Of a stretch of DNA of 64,000 nt, positions 46,076 through 57,646 are shown piece after piece. This stretch comes from Gnetum montanum. Its lineage: Eukaryota > Streptophyta > Gnetopsida > Gnetales > Gnetaceae. Position 1 is the stretch's first letter; the number at the start of each line of letters is the position of its first letter. The stretch covers positions 42,772-106,771 of the forward strand of contig MNCI01024968.1 in assembly GCA_015680685.1 (NCBI GenBank). Reading direction: 5' to 3'. The notes below the pieces were generated by a model. It searched no databases. It was not told the origin of the DNA and saw only the letters and a list, made by a program, of their open reading frames with translations. A program made the position numbers and the translations under genes.

Positions 46076-46859
46076 CTCCTCCCAATTGATGATCTTAGGT
46101 TGAGGGATGGGAGTTGGCAACGCTCATATTCCAACGTGTCTATGCCTTTATTATTGACATGGTTTGTCTCCTCAGTTCGTTCCATGCATATTTGTTTACT
46201 CTTTCAAGTAGCTGTCAACCACGGGGTGTCTACTACTTGTTGTGTGGTTGCTACATATAGACATCTTTATTTCAAAATTTCAAGGGCACACCTGTTACAT
46301 GGAGGCATTTCCTCCATGTCATCACCCATGAATCACTGTATGTGATGCATGGAACTTTCCTCTTCTCGATCTTTCCATAAATGTTTATCTTAGAAATTTC
46401 CAAGGAAAGATCATGGATCCCTAGGTACGCATCTACTATACTTAGCCATGACCTTGTTATTATAATTGGGAAGTCCCCTTCATTGTTGTTGTTAACTTCT
46501 ATCACCAGGAAGTTAGCTGGGTAGGACCAACCACACACAGTGGTAACAATGTCCCCACCAATCCCAAGGGAATGATGATGGACTGGTCTACCAGCTCTAG
46601 TTGGATGTTTCTCTTCTTAAGTTGGGGCAGGTTTCAAGCTTGATACATCTCTCGTGATATTAAATTAACTCCAGAACCTAAGTCAAGAAGAGCCTTATTT
46701 GGTTCGTTCTCGGCGATTTGTAAATAGATTAAGGGGCTTCCAGGATCAGTTAGTTTCCTAGAAAGGTGGCCTACCTTGATCCAGTCAGTTATGGTATGCG
46801 TTAACATAACCGTATGCGTACAACAATATTGGACTGAAGGGTGCTCCGAAGTGTTAGAT
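46076..46859 (-). pseudogene. protease of element D, active site lost
   Basis: The catalytic motif reads ALLDLGSGVNLIS (about 46655-46705), with Leu in place of the Ser of D-S-G. Downstream SYPANFLVIEV and FPIIITRSW keep the family pattern (46420-46530, open part 46272-46538). In B the same motif is D-S-G. The change alone probably disables the enzyme. Confidence 0.82.
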
Positions 46860-49213
46860 GGTGGAGGAGTGTACCTAGACTCAACCGCTTGTTGTGAGAG
46901 CTTGTCTTGGATTTTGGTTCTAAGAAAGGTCTTCTCTTTTTACAATTGTCAGAACCAGTAGCAGGTTGAATGTTTACGATTACGTTATTGTGGTTGAGTA
47001 GGAAGTTCCCCTTGCATTGTTGGAGTAGGTTGTATGGAAACTACAGGTGGAAGAGGTGCAGATGGAGTTGGAGAATGGTGAGTATGTGGGGTGTCTCCTA
47101 GAGGAGGAGTCCTCCTAAAGTACTCCTGAACTTGGTAGTGATGTTGGGGAGTTGTGTGACTCATAGAGTCACTTGGAGAAACCGGCTGTTGCACATAATA
47201 ACCATATGGATCGAGCTACCAATAAGGGTACCATTATGTTCATGGTGGCCTCCCCCATGACTGTGGGTATTGCCACTACTGATGTTGTCTGATGGATTGT
47301 GGTGGAGTTCCACTTGGATAGTACGTTAGTGGTTGGTAGAATTGCCTTGGGTTACCTTGAGGATAAGGTAACCTTTGGGGTGTTTGCTGTTGGTTGAGTC
47401 TTGGGTTAAGTGCATACACCCCAGACTCCTATAGATGTGAGATGATTAGACAACATCCCTTAGGATGGTCATAGTGGCAAATCTCACATCCACCATCATC
47501 GTTTGTGTTTGAATCCACAACTTCATCGGAGACAGTAATTTTTCCCTTACCCTTGTTATGTGCAGGGCCTGCATTTCTCCACTTTGTCTTATCTTTGTCA
47601 CTATTAGCTGATACTTCTGTTAGTTTTTGAACCGACAAGGTTTTTTTATTCACCAACTCCTCGAGTGGTGACTCATCCTCTTCATCGCAAAATTTCACTC
47701 CCTTCTTCCAAAGGGAGGGATCACGGTTGTATTCTTCTACACACTCTCTTTTTTGTAGCTCCCCTTCTTCTTTTTCTACTTATTCCAACAAGTGATGAAC
47801 TTCATGGGCTCTAAGTTCTGATAGTCTCCCTTGGGCATAAGTCCCAAGGGTTCTTCTAGTTTCATGCCTTAGCCCATCCACGATGTGGCGGAGTTGATCC
47901 TGTTGAGTGTATCCATGGCCTGGGCAACGATGTAACAATATGTAGTAGTGGGCCATGGTAGCATCCAAGGGTTTGTGATTATCTTGTTTCCAGCCTTGGA
48001 TCTGCTTACACAAATTAGACACTCTGGAGTACGTTTGATACTTATCGTTGAAGAGTTCTAGCATTGTACTCCACCTCCTGATGGTTTCTGGTTCTAAGAA
48101 CTAGTACCAACTCTCTGCTTCTTTAACGAGTGTCCTTGGAAACATCTTAAGTTTTTGCCACTTGTTCTCTATGTTTTGCAAAGGCGTAGGCATCATGGAA
48201 TGCCTGTAAATGATGCTACGGATCAGCATTGTATCCTCCTTCAAATCATTGGATGTTGTTCATGTCTAAGTGTCTGATCCGACTATCTTTTAAATGCCTT
48301 GTGGGAATTCTTACAGCCTCCATTATATTGAGCATACTTCAGGTTGCAAGTAGGGGCTCGTCATGATCATCTCTTTCATGATGCTTGTGATGTCTTCATT
48401 GTTCCCTACTTTCCCTTCCTTCATGCCCTTGTCCTCTCTCTCGACTCTCTTGTCAAGGTCTCTCATTTTTCTTACCTCTATCCTCTCCGTTATGCTCATG
48501 ATGGTTGCACCTAGATGTGGAAGGACAGGGTGAGTGATGAGATGAAGGAGAAGAGGAAGGAGAACCATCACCATAACGATGCTTCCTACCGTCTCTTCAG
48601 CTACTATGGCCCCGATCGTGGTGACGATCTAAGTGCCTGTCCTTATCATGAGTTGTTTTTCCCTCTGTGAACAGTTGGCGTTCACGGGGAACAAAACCAG
48701 TGTTGCGTATCATTGAGTGTAGGTTCTGATACCCTACCTCCTCACCATCATTAGGAAGGGGAACATCGTTTGCTAAAGAACCCATTATAATGGGTTCCTC
48801 ACCTCCTATTTTTCTATTTACATGTGAACCTTTTTCCTTCAACAGTGTATGTTGGCTCTCCTTCCTTGAGTCCCTCATACGTTATGCTTCTATGGGATAA
48901 TAATCCCTTGAGTCAAAATCTACTGCAACGTATTTAGCGTTAATTAAGTCATGCCAATCTGTGCCAAGGCACGAAGAAGCATGTTTGGGACTACCCGATC
49001 TGGAGGTAACACTATGTTACCTTGCAAATCTCTCCATCACTGTTGTTCATCTTGATGGAGGATAATCGTAAAGTCTGGAATATACTCATCGGGATGAGTA
49101 TAGACTATCTGGTATTGTTGAGGACTTGGCAGATTTAGGTTATGTTTTTTTAATTGCCAATTGTTCTTTGTATTGTCCCTAGGTGGTGAGTTTCTCTTAT
49201 GAGAAGAAGACAT
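46860..49213 (-). pseudogene. gag of element D
   Basis: Start ATG at 49213 (MSSSHKRNSP). N-terminal module with YTHPDEY, DFTIILHQDEQ and WRDLQGN (49000-49110, one TGA or TAG inside). Ser/Arg/His-rich linker (48323-48878). Core with ELFNDKYQTYSRVS and HKPLDATMAHYYILLHRCPG (47780-48064). Zinc-knuckle-like CEICHYDHPKGCC (C-x2-C-x3-H-x3/4-C, about 47455-47495), intact here. Pro/Gln-rich tail SPSDSMSHTTPQHHYQV (46985-47194). Several stops. Confidence 0.82.
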
Positions 49214-49335
49214 TGTTATCGGTGTGCTAATTTTACCATTATATAAATTTTTTCTTTAATTAACCCGAAGGTTCGTTTAGGCTCCCAACGATGTGAGTGA
49301 TATCCTATGTTCTATTCAGTGCACAAACACTTAGT

Positions 49336-49353
49336 CCCCAGCAACGGTGCCAA
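49336..49353 (-). other. primer-binding site of element D
   Basis: Minus strand TGGCACCGTTGCTGGGGA, 16 of 18 matches to the tRNA-Asp complement; directly adjoins the LTR. Confidence 0.85.
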
Positions 49354-50268
49354 TGATGAGTAGCGAGATAGCCCTACACTCAACCATACGAATACGAGCA
49401 TAGCACGTGCGATCTAGTCGAACTCGGTAGACTAAGTGCCTACATGCCCCATGGAACACTTAGGGTTAATCATTCGTTGTCTTCCCAGACTTACTTATAG
49501 TTGTCACGGTGTATGATTAAGTAAGTCCGAGGTATATGATTTTTCTAGTTTTTATGTTTTATCTCCTATGCTATTGAGGTGAAGGGTTGAGAAACTAATT
49601 ACTAACTCTAACTAAGGAACTAAGTCTAAATTACCTAGCATCAGCATCCGTTCCCACTTACCGTACACACCCTGAACCGATGCAATTGTGGCTACCAAAC
49701 GCTAATCGTTGTTGGGATCACCACATGTAACGCGCGTGCTCGAAGTGGTCGTACTAAGGCACTTAATTAGGAGGAAAGGGTTGAGAGAATCTAATCTAGC
49801 CTAAGTGCAATGAGCATCCGTTCCTTGATTATCCGTACACATCCTTAAATGCTCGTAATCAAGTCGTACTTATTCCGCATCACTAGGAGATAAGGGTGAG
49901 AGAGAAAGCAATAAATAACATTAAATAAAATCCTATTCCATGCACTACAAGGTTTATCCAGGAAGTTCATCTTTATTTCCATACGCAACTTGTGTTTAGG
50001 TACAATGTTGCTTGAATAAAGATCCATTCACTTTAGGACTCCTATTGCAAGCACATGGAAAATATTCTATCTCTAGAGTAATCAATCTGCCAAAGTTTCT
50101 CAACTTCTAGCCTAGGATGAGGAAACAAGGGAGAGCCACCTCTTATTTATAGATATGACGACGCACCACAATATCGCATACACGATATTGCGGGGGAGGA
50201 TGCGATATCGCATACGTGATATCGCAACGGCCGCGATATCGCAGCCCATGCAATATCGCGTCCCATCA
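49354..50268 (-). repeat. 5' LTR of element D
   Basis: 915 bp, TGATGAGTAGCGAGATAGCC to GCGTCCCATCA. TATA (TATCTATAAATAAG on the minus strand) near 50140-50155, with the GATATC palindrome cluster just upstream (50165-50262). Best preserved match to B's LTR. Confidence 0.92.
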
Positions 50269-52025
50269 GATGGAAAATTTTCCCTTACCCTTGCTACATG
50301 CATGTTTAGCTTCTCTCTTTCTTCTTTTTTCATGATTACTACCTTGCTCTCTAGACTCCTCTACTATTTTAAGAACAGTTTGAAATCTATTATCTAGGGA
50401 ATCTCACATTTGGTCTACCTTTGCCAAAACTTCTAATGTCATCTTTTGGATAGGCAAAGTTTTCCTATTCATTATCTCTTCGAGTGATGACTCTTCTTCA
50501 TCCTCATAAAATCTTACACCCCTCTTCTGAAGGGAAGGATTTCAGTTATACTCTTCCACACTTTCTCTCTTCTATAGTTGACCCTCTTCCTTAGCAACTT
50601 GCCCCAATATTCTTTGAATTTCATGAGACCTAAGCTCGAATAGTCTCCCTTGGGCATAAGTCCCAAGGGTTCTTCTCAGTTCATGCCAAAGCCCATCCAC
50701 AAGATGGCGTAGTTGATCCCTTTGTGAATAACCATGGCCAGGACAACGATGTAACAGTGCATAGTATTGATCCATGGCAGCATCCAAGGGTTCATGTCCT
50801 CCTTGTTTCTAGCCTTAGAGTTACTTTCGTAAGTTAGACACTCGGGAGTATGTTTGGTACTTGTCATTAAATAGTTCTAACATAGTACTCCACCTATGAA
50901 TGGATTCCGGTTCTAAAGACTAGTACTAGCTTTTTGCTTCTGTAACTAATGTCTGTGGGAACAACTTAAGTTTTTGCCATTCGTTTTCTATATTCTATAA
51001 GGCACATGCATCATGGAATGCTTGTAAATGATTTTGAGGATCAACATTGTATCCCCCTTCAAATCGTGGGATGTTGTTCATATCTAATCTCTTGATCCTA
51101 CTATCTTTCTGATGCCTTGTTGGAATTCTAATAACCTCAGTTATGTCCAACATACTTTGAGTAGCGAGGAGGGGTTCATCATGATCATCTTGTCCATGCC
51201 ATCTATGATGCCTACATTGTTCCCTACTCTCCCTTCTTCTATGTCATGACTCTCTAAAGTGCCCTTGTCCCCTTTATCCCCATGGTCTTTTTCTTTATGA
51301 CCACATCCAGATATTGAAGGAGAGGGTGAAGGAGATTATGAAGGTGAAGAAGAAGGAGAACCATCACCATGACGGTGTCTACTACCTTCTCTTCTATGGT
51401 CTCATCCTCGATCGTGATTGTGATCAAAATGTCCACCTTTATCATGTGTCTGTGTCCCTTTTTCAAACCCTTAATGCTCGTGGGTATCAAAACCTGGGTT
51501 ATGAATAGTGAAATGAAGGTTCTGATACACAACCCCTTGGCCAAAGTCAAGGGGAGGAACATCCTTATGTGGGAGACTGCCTGATGTAGGTTCACCACCC
51601 TCATTTTTGCTTGAGACATGTAGGACATCCTAGGACCACTTACCCTTCAAAGATTTATGATGTCTCTCCTATTGCAAGTTCCTTTGACGTTGTGCCTCCA
51701 TGGGATAGTATTCTCTCAAGTCATGGTCTTGCACAACATATTCTGCATGTAAGTGTGGCATGCCAATTCGTGTGAGAGCATGAAGAAGCATGCTTGGGAC
51801 TGAACGATCGGGAGGTAACACTATGTTACCCTCTCAGTCTTGCCAACACAGTTGTTCATCTTGATGGAGGATAAAGGTAAAGTCTAGTATATACTCATCG
51901 AGATGAATATATACCACTCAAACTTGTTCAGAAACTGGTGGATCAATGTCATGTGTATTACGCTGCCACTTGTTTCCTATTTCAAACCTAGGAGGTGAGG
52001 CTCTTTTGTACGAAGAAGGAGACAT
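50269..52025 (-). pseudogene. gag N-terminal and central part of element C
   Basis: Start ATG at 52025 (MSPSSYKRASPP). N-terminal module (YIHLDEY, LDFTFILHQDEQL, 51840-51925), Ser/Arg/His-rich linker (51180-51620) and core (50572-51080: PRFEGGYNVDPQN, LWHELRRTLGTYAQGRLFEL). Continues at 43218 beyond D. Many stops. It carries the N-terminal module absent from E. Confidence 0.8.
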
Positions 52026-52142
52026 ACTTGTACGTTCAGTGGGCAATGTATTCTTTTTTGTTATTTTCTCAACCAACCCTCAAGATTCATTTCAACGATG
52101 TAAATGATTTTCTATGTTCTAGTTAGCACACAAACAACTAAG

Positions 52143-52160
52143 TCCCTGGCAATGATGCCA
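52143..52160 (-). other. primer-binding site of element C
   Basis: Minus strand TGGCATCATTGCCAGGGA; differences from the expected site are transitions only (14 of 18 match). Confidence 0.8.
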
Positions 52161-52161
52161 A

Positions 52162-53100
52162 TGATGAGCAGCAAGGTACCCCTACACTCAACCATACGAA
52201 TACAAGCGTTTCATGCACGATTCAGTCAAATTACAAGGACTAAGTGCTTATGCGCCCTTATGGAAAAAGGACAGGTTGGTTGATCATTGTCTTCCCAAGC
52301 TTACCTATATGTCACGATTGTATGGTTAAGTAAGCTTGAGGCATATGATTTTTATAACTTTTATGTTTTTATGTCCTGCACTAGTAGCGAAGGAGAGAGA
52401 TAACTAAATGACTAATTTACTTAACTACTCATTAACTAAGTTCTAACTAATCCTAGCACTAGCATCCATTCCCACTTGCCATACACATCCTGAACTAGTG
52501 CAACACTGCTGGGATTACCAAACACTAATCGTTACTGGGTTACCAAGCATTACACGCATGCTCGAAATGGTCATGCTTTTGTAATTTAATAATTTTCTTA
52601 ATTGATCAAAATGAATTGTTGTGCTAATAACATAAATCTAAAATGCATAAAATAAAATAAAATAAATGCGTAAGAAAAAAAATCTCAAGTGATGCAAGGA
52701 TGAATCAAAGAGCTCGTCTTTATTGCTGTACACAAGGTGTGCTCAGGTACACAATGCTCGAATAAAGATCCGTCCACACTTAGACCTCCTGATGTGGGCA
52801 CTTGGAAAATACTTTAACTTTCAAACAGACTACAAGAGTTTCGCTACTTGACTACTAAAAGACTTCCTCCAATGGTGTGCCTGGACACTATATTTATAGG
52901 CTTGGGAGCAACTACTTTAATAATTAGAGTAACTGCTCTAATAATTAGAATAACTACTAAAGTAATCGCTAGAGTAACCACTCTAATAATTAGAATAACT
53001 ACTAGAGTAACCACTCTAATAATTAGAGTAACTGCTAGAGTAACCGCTAGAGTAACCACTCTAATAATTAAAATAACTACTAGAGTAACCGCTCACATCA
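52162..53100 (-). repeat. 5' LTR of element C
   Basis: 939 bp, TGATGAGCAGCAAGGTACC to CCGCTCACATCA. Array of CTCTAATAATTAGAGTAAC units at 52915-53095 adjoining the TATA box (CCTATAAATATAG near 52890). Shorter than the 3' LTR because the array has fewer units. Confidence 0.9.
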
Positions 53101-53891
53101 TCAACTATATGAATACAAGCATTTCATGCTCAATTCGGTCGAACTCCACAGATGGGCTAGTTGTGGTATCTAGATAGTTACTCGTTGATCGTAGTTTGTT
53201 ATCTTCCCACCTAGACTAGTATTTGCTTTGTCACGTATGGTTTAGTCCAGAGTGAGGTGTATGATGTGGTCCTAAGCTAGTGCTACTCCTAGAGGCAATG
53301 GAAATAACTTTGATTAACCTAAGAGGGAAAGGGTGAAGAGAGTCTAAGTTAGCCTAAGTGTGATGAGCATCTGTCCCTGAATCATCCGTACACATCTTGG
53401 ACCTCGTGCACAACTACCACTGGGATTACCAAGTGCATGTCCTAGGTATGCTACTGGGATACTGAGTAGTCACACTTGAATGCTCATGATTAAGTCGTAC
53501 TCATTCCGTGTTTAAGGAGTTTAGGGTGAAGAGATATTAACTACAAAAGCAATAAATAACAATAACAATTAAATGATTAAACTAAGTGAATGCTACAACG
53601 ATGAAGTAATCTCGATCTTTATTTCCGGTTATGTCATGTGCGTGTTCAAGTACGTCACACTCGAATAAAGGTGTCGACAATTACAATCATCACACTGTGG
53701 GCATGCACTGGGAGAAAGGGTTGAGAAAAACTAAAAATGAAAACTAACTTCTAACTAAAAAACCTCCCTCTTCACTATGCACCTAAGGTGTATTTATAGG
53801 CTTGCATAGGAGCCACAATATCACATATACGATATGGCAACCCAGCCACGATATACGCAATATCGTGACCTAATGAATTATGATTTATCCA
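53101..53891 (-). repeat. 5' LTR of element E, second fragment
   Basis: Continues 35850 after the tcaac duplication and aligns with 27893-28698. Ends TATGATTTATCCA, degraded from GATTCATCA. Its palindromes are partly lost (CGATATACGCAATATCG). Confidence 0.85.
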
Positions 53892-54092
53892 CTATATATC
53901 TTGAGATGTACTTATATTACAATTATTTTAAGGTGGAAATTTTGACTATAAACGTAGCATACTAGATGCCCCATAACCACATCTACCAAATTGAACTTGC
54001 TTGCAACATAATTAGAAACAAAACAGTAAGCTTAACAGCTAAGCTATACCCTTGTTGGCCATGCGAAATGCTGTCATAAATTTATATTTAAA
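53892..54092 (+). repeat. right copy of direct repeat flanking element E
   Basis: Begins CTATATATCTTGAGATGTAC and ends TTTATATTTAAA; matches 27647-27866. A stretch like 27375-27396 follows at 54107. Confidence 0.8.
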
Positions 54093-54305
54093 ATAAACCA
54101 AACTACCGTAGTTTTGATTTATTTTTAAAAGTTGTACATGAAAATTAAAAATAAAATATAATCCAGTAAAATACGCCTTCTTTTCCTATTGGATAATACA
54201 TCTAGAACAATCCCATGCGGAAACCACCGTTACACAGAGTAGCAAGGCCTGTTCTTATATCGCGTTGTTGACTCAGGTTGCAGAACTTCTTCAAGCAACA
54301 ACGAT

Positions 54306-54827
54306 ATGGAGTTCCCTGATTATGGTCGGCGTTTTCCGAAGAAGCCAAGCATAGTAAGGGTACGTTGTATCAGCATTTAGCATTTTGGAAATTGTAATAT
54401 CATTAATTTATTTTTATTTTTCATTCACAGACCGTGCCGATCATGTTTCTTGATGGCAACGAAGGCCTTGAAAAGAACCCGAGATGTTCTGAGGCTGGCA
54501 ATTATAAGTTACTGTGTACTGTTTTTCCCTTGATATGAATATTTTAAGATGGTTGTACCTTTCAAAAAGTTCAAACTGATTCCTCTAAGGATCCAAGTGA
54601 CGCCAGTAAACCATAAACAACTAAGGCAAGTATTATTTGAAAATTACAGTTTAAATGTTTTCCTTTCTTTTATTTTTTAAAGATGGTTTCAGGAAGTTTA
54701 ATTGTCTTTTCTTGTATTCTAAATATCTAATTAACTTTTTCACAATTTTTAATTTTACAGGAAACTTGCATACCAGAATTATGGATGAAAATGCTGAGAA
54801 ATGTAAAACTTCTGAGTTAAGCATGGC
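54306..54827 (+). CDS. candidate host gene exons, 5' end
   Basis: A GC-richer leader (54190-54305) precedes an ATG at 54306. Exon 54306-54359 (MEFPDYGRRFPKKPSIVR, phase 0) ends at a strong donor (AAGG|GTACGT). Acceptor TTCACAG leads to 54431 and TVPIMFLDGNEGLEKNPR, CSEAGNYK; the donor near 54508 is weak, and otherwise the frame stops at 54536-54538. A later exon, 54761-54827, has good borders (TTTTACAG| and |GTACGT) and one open frame (NLHTRIMDENAEKCKTSELS). Intermediate exons are not resolved. Product not recognised. It may be a real gene start or a decayed one. Confidence 0.4.
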
Positions 54828-55497
54828 GTACGTTCTGTTTTCTTTTTTAACTTTTTCTCTCAGATTATTTACTTTCCTAACGTCATGTGAGTATTCATTC
54901 TTTTAAGAATGCAAATACTGAGAGGTCTAATGTACTTAGAAGCTAGTTAATAAGCTTTTTCTTATGCTGATAAGGCCAGAAAATTAGGGATTTGTAATTC
55001 CAACTTAAAAAAACTAGGTAAATATATATATAGGTTACTCTTTCTTGGTAGACTCTGAACATGCATGTGGAATTTGTAATATAAAGGAAAAATTTAGGTT
55101 GGAAATGTGAAGCTAGAATTAGAACTTATAAATTAGGATATATATGTCTATGTCTATGTATTATTTTTTGATGTATGCCTTTCTAACCCATGTCCATTAA
55201 AATAGGCATTATGCAGAAAATGAAGATTAAAGCCTGTACAAATGAGAGCCAATAAGGAAAAATCTAATATTCTTAAAGCAAGTATACCTTGAAATTTACA
55301 TAGCACATATCTTTTTATGATTATTATTGAGTATATTATTCTTATATATGCAATGTTCATTTTTGATTCTTTCTTATTTCAAAAAGCTACTACTTTGAAA
55401 TTTATATTGCACATATTTTTTATAATTAGTATTCAGTATATTCTTCTTATATATGTAATGTTAACTTGTTTGGATTCTTTTTTATTTTGAAAAGTTA

Positions 55498-55691
55498 ATG
55501 CATATGAATTCTGTAAAAGAAGAAAGTACGAGTTCTATAGATATTTTTGAGAATGAGATGCATGTTGTAGATTATGAAAATGGTGAATCTGATTGGAAGA
55601 TAGTTGAGCTTGGTGACTATCGAATGTTTTCAACTATAATTTACTTTAGGAATTTCTTTAATATTCAAGATCTATCAAATTTTCATTATGG
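55498..55691 (+). CDS. candidate further exon, acidic
   Basis: An open stretch after an AG (TTTTGAAAAG) reads MHMNSVKEESTSSIDIFENE, then HVVDYENGESDWKIVELGDY, and ends at a good donor (TTATG|GTAAGAG). Acidic, with no known domain. Could be a later exon of the 54306 gene. Between 54828 and 55497 I see only AT-rich, probably intronic DNA. Confidence 0.3.
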
Positions 55692-56419
55692 TAAGAGATA
55701 CCTTTGCATACATACTAAGGATTTTGATTGTGTTTGCTTGTCAAGCATATGACATGAATCTTTGAGAAATACTGCTTCAAAATAACTACATGTGTTTGAT
55801 ACAATGATAATATTTTTGAAAATTTTATTATTTAAAAATAGTATACTTAATGTAAAGGAAACAAGTAGTTAAACCAAATTAAAATTCATAAAAGCTTAAT
55901 TTAAGGTTATTCTATGACATAATATGTTTGTAAGCCCTTAGATTTTTTTTTACTTTCGTTAATTAAATAATTATGAAATGAATCACTAGCTTGAATACAT
56001 TACATATTTGGTCATTAAGATCCTTAAACATTTTTTGTATACTAAAATTTTGTATTTTATTATTAAAAATTATTTTTTTTGCTTATTTAGCTTATGTATG
56101 CAAAAACATTAAAGGATTGAAATTATGCTTATATGCATTAATATCTATATGTAACAATCTTTATGCAAATGTTAATAATGGTTAGCAAAGAATGGGAATA
56201 ATAATATGCAAAAATCTTTTAAGAAAACATTGATGCATCCTAGGCATTCTATCTTTGAAGTTCCATGCCATCACGTACCTTCATTATTTAGTTATCTCTA
56301 CGTAAAGATATAGATCTCTAGCCTTAACTAAAGATGCTTATAAATTAGTAATTTAGTTCATTCCTTTGTATTTTTTGTTTTCAATTTTATAAGGTACTAA
56401 AAGACATTATCTCTATTTT
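55692..56419. other. AT-rich stretch, no gene seen
   Basis: No supported feature. Confidence 0.4.
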
Positions 56420-56686
56420 GGAAAAATTTGAGCATTATTTTCTTTGGTCTACTTCCCTATGTCAAAGTTGGCATCGTCCACTAGTGGATGGGATCTGAAA
56501 CAATTAGAAGGTCTAAATCTTGTGCTTCTAGGTAAGCTTACTTGCCAAATTGAAAATGAAAATAAATCTTGGATTAAAGTTGTAAAAGCAAAGTATTTGT
56601 ATAATGATGTGCTATTTCAATTAGTCCCAAGAATCTTTAATGCATATCCTTTTTGGAAAGACATAGAAAGCATAAAAGAATGATTA
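56420..56686 (+). pseudogene. LINE (non-LTR retrotransposon) RT C-terminal fragment
   Basis: Reads FLWSTSLCQSWH, then after a frameshift KQLEGLNLVLLGKLTCQIEN, KSWIKVVKAKYLYND and PFWKDIESIKE, ending at TGA about 56681-56683. This is the order of the region after the RT domain of plant LINEs, just before the zf-RVT region (GL...N.ALLGKW ... W..V...KY). A short dead fragment. Confidence 0.65.
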
Positions 56687-57646
56687 TCTCTTTCTCACAT
56701 GGCTCCTTGAGTGGAGGTTCAATGGAATAGTAGGGCTGATGTAACAATGTCCACTATAGCTTGTTCCTTAATAGAATGTTGGGCAAGGTAGGAGAAATTA
56801 AACTTGGTGAGTAGTGTTTCCCATTTGATCATTTGGTTGATATCATTAGGGTTGGTCATGATAGATCATAGAATGTTGTCTTGGTAAATCACATGAACCT
56901 TTCCCTTCTCTCTTTCTCTCTCCCCTCCCCTCCCTCTTCCCTCATGATGCACCGCCCACCCCAACCATCCCCCACCCCCCCNNNNNNNNNNNNNNNNNNN
57001 NNNNNNNNNNNNNNNNNNNNNNNNNNNNNNNNNNNNNNNNNNNNNNNNNNNNNNNNNNNNNNNNNNNNNNNNNNNNNNNNNNNNNCCCAAAAAAAAGTGT
57101 TCTCGTTTGGTAGAGCATCTTCATCTTATTGGTAGAGCATGACTATAGTGAAGTGATTAGACTTAAAATGATAAAGGTAGAAAGGGAGATGAAAGCTAGG
57201 AGGATGAAGGATTGGAAGGTTGGTAAGGGCATGCTTTATCACATTGAAAGCCTCTAGACACTTTCCATTATAGTAGAGTAGAAGATTTCTTAAGGAGATG
57301 AGAAAGAGGATGAATCGATCAGTCAAATATCATATGAAACATCATATGGATTAGGGCCTACCTTATAGAATATACATGTCTTTCAGGCATTTGAGTGATG
57401 GAAGGTTCATGTTTGCTTATACCTTGTTAGGGTCCACTATGATACCTTTAGCTTAGACTAAGAATCCTCACATTTGGCCTATTTCTGCATCAAAGATACA
57501 TTTTTTGGGATTAAGTTGGAGGTTATACTCATTATATTGGGCTAGTACTATGTCCAAATCAATGGGATGATCCATTATAATGATGGATTTAACTATTAGA
57601 TCATCCACATAGTCATTGACAATTTTAAACATAATGTTACTAAAGA
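56687..57646 (-). pseudogene. Ty3/Gypsy RT-RNase H fragment, different lineage
   Basis: Minus strand. RT catalytic box YVDDLIVKS (about 57590-57613), then LQLNPKKCIF, GIIVDPNKV, an open part (57126-57326) with CLEAFNVIKHALTNLPIL, and beyond the gap INQMIKWETLLTKFNFSYLA and IKEQAIVDIV, which resembles the RNase H end typical of the Tat/Ogre lineage. Many stops. Interrupted by the gap at 56982-57085 and cut on the right by the insertion of G. Confidence 0.75.
56982..57085. other. assembly gap (104 N)
   Basis: Flanked by C-rich low-complexity sequence on the left (CCCACCCCCCC) and CCCAAAAAAAAG on the right, a plausible cause of the assembly break. Confidence 0.99.

Larger units (their letters stand above)
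43219..50268 (-). mobile_element. innermost LTR retrotransposon D (gag-protease, no pol)
   Basis: Minus strand, with perfect 5-bp target duplication gatgg (43214-43218 and 50269-50273) inside the gag of C. Same structure as B: LTR, tRNA-Asp primer site, gag-protease, pol deletion, T-rich minisatellite, spacer, LTR. The 3' LTR is cut by a 342-base gap. Youngest layer of the nest. Confidence 0.93.
35851..53100 (-). mobile_element. LTR retrotransposon C with full pol, split by element D
   Basis: Minus-strand Ty3/Gypsy element (17,250 bp including 7,050 bp of D). LTRs at 52162-53100 and 35851-36867; target duplication tcaac at 35846-35850 and 53101-53105. Order: gag, protease, RT, RNase H, integrase, spacer, polypurine tract. 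The only copy here with RT and integrase, and the best candidate for the autonomous parent of B and D. Now dead: stops throughout, and key RT and RNase H residues are changed. Confidence 0.93.
27867..53891 (-). mobile_element. outer LTR retrotransposon E, split by element C
   Basis: Minus-strand element made of 27867-35850 and 53101-53891. In element order: 5' LTR (split by C), primer site, gag without the N-terminal YTHPDEY module, a noncoding spacer, the long second ORF, polypurine tract, 3' LTR. No protease, RT or integrase. C inserted 80 bp into the LTR end, duplicating tcaac. The oldest layer of a three-level nest, with a heavily mutated primer site. Confidence 0.88.
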
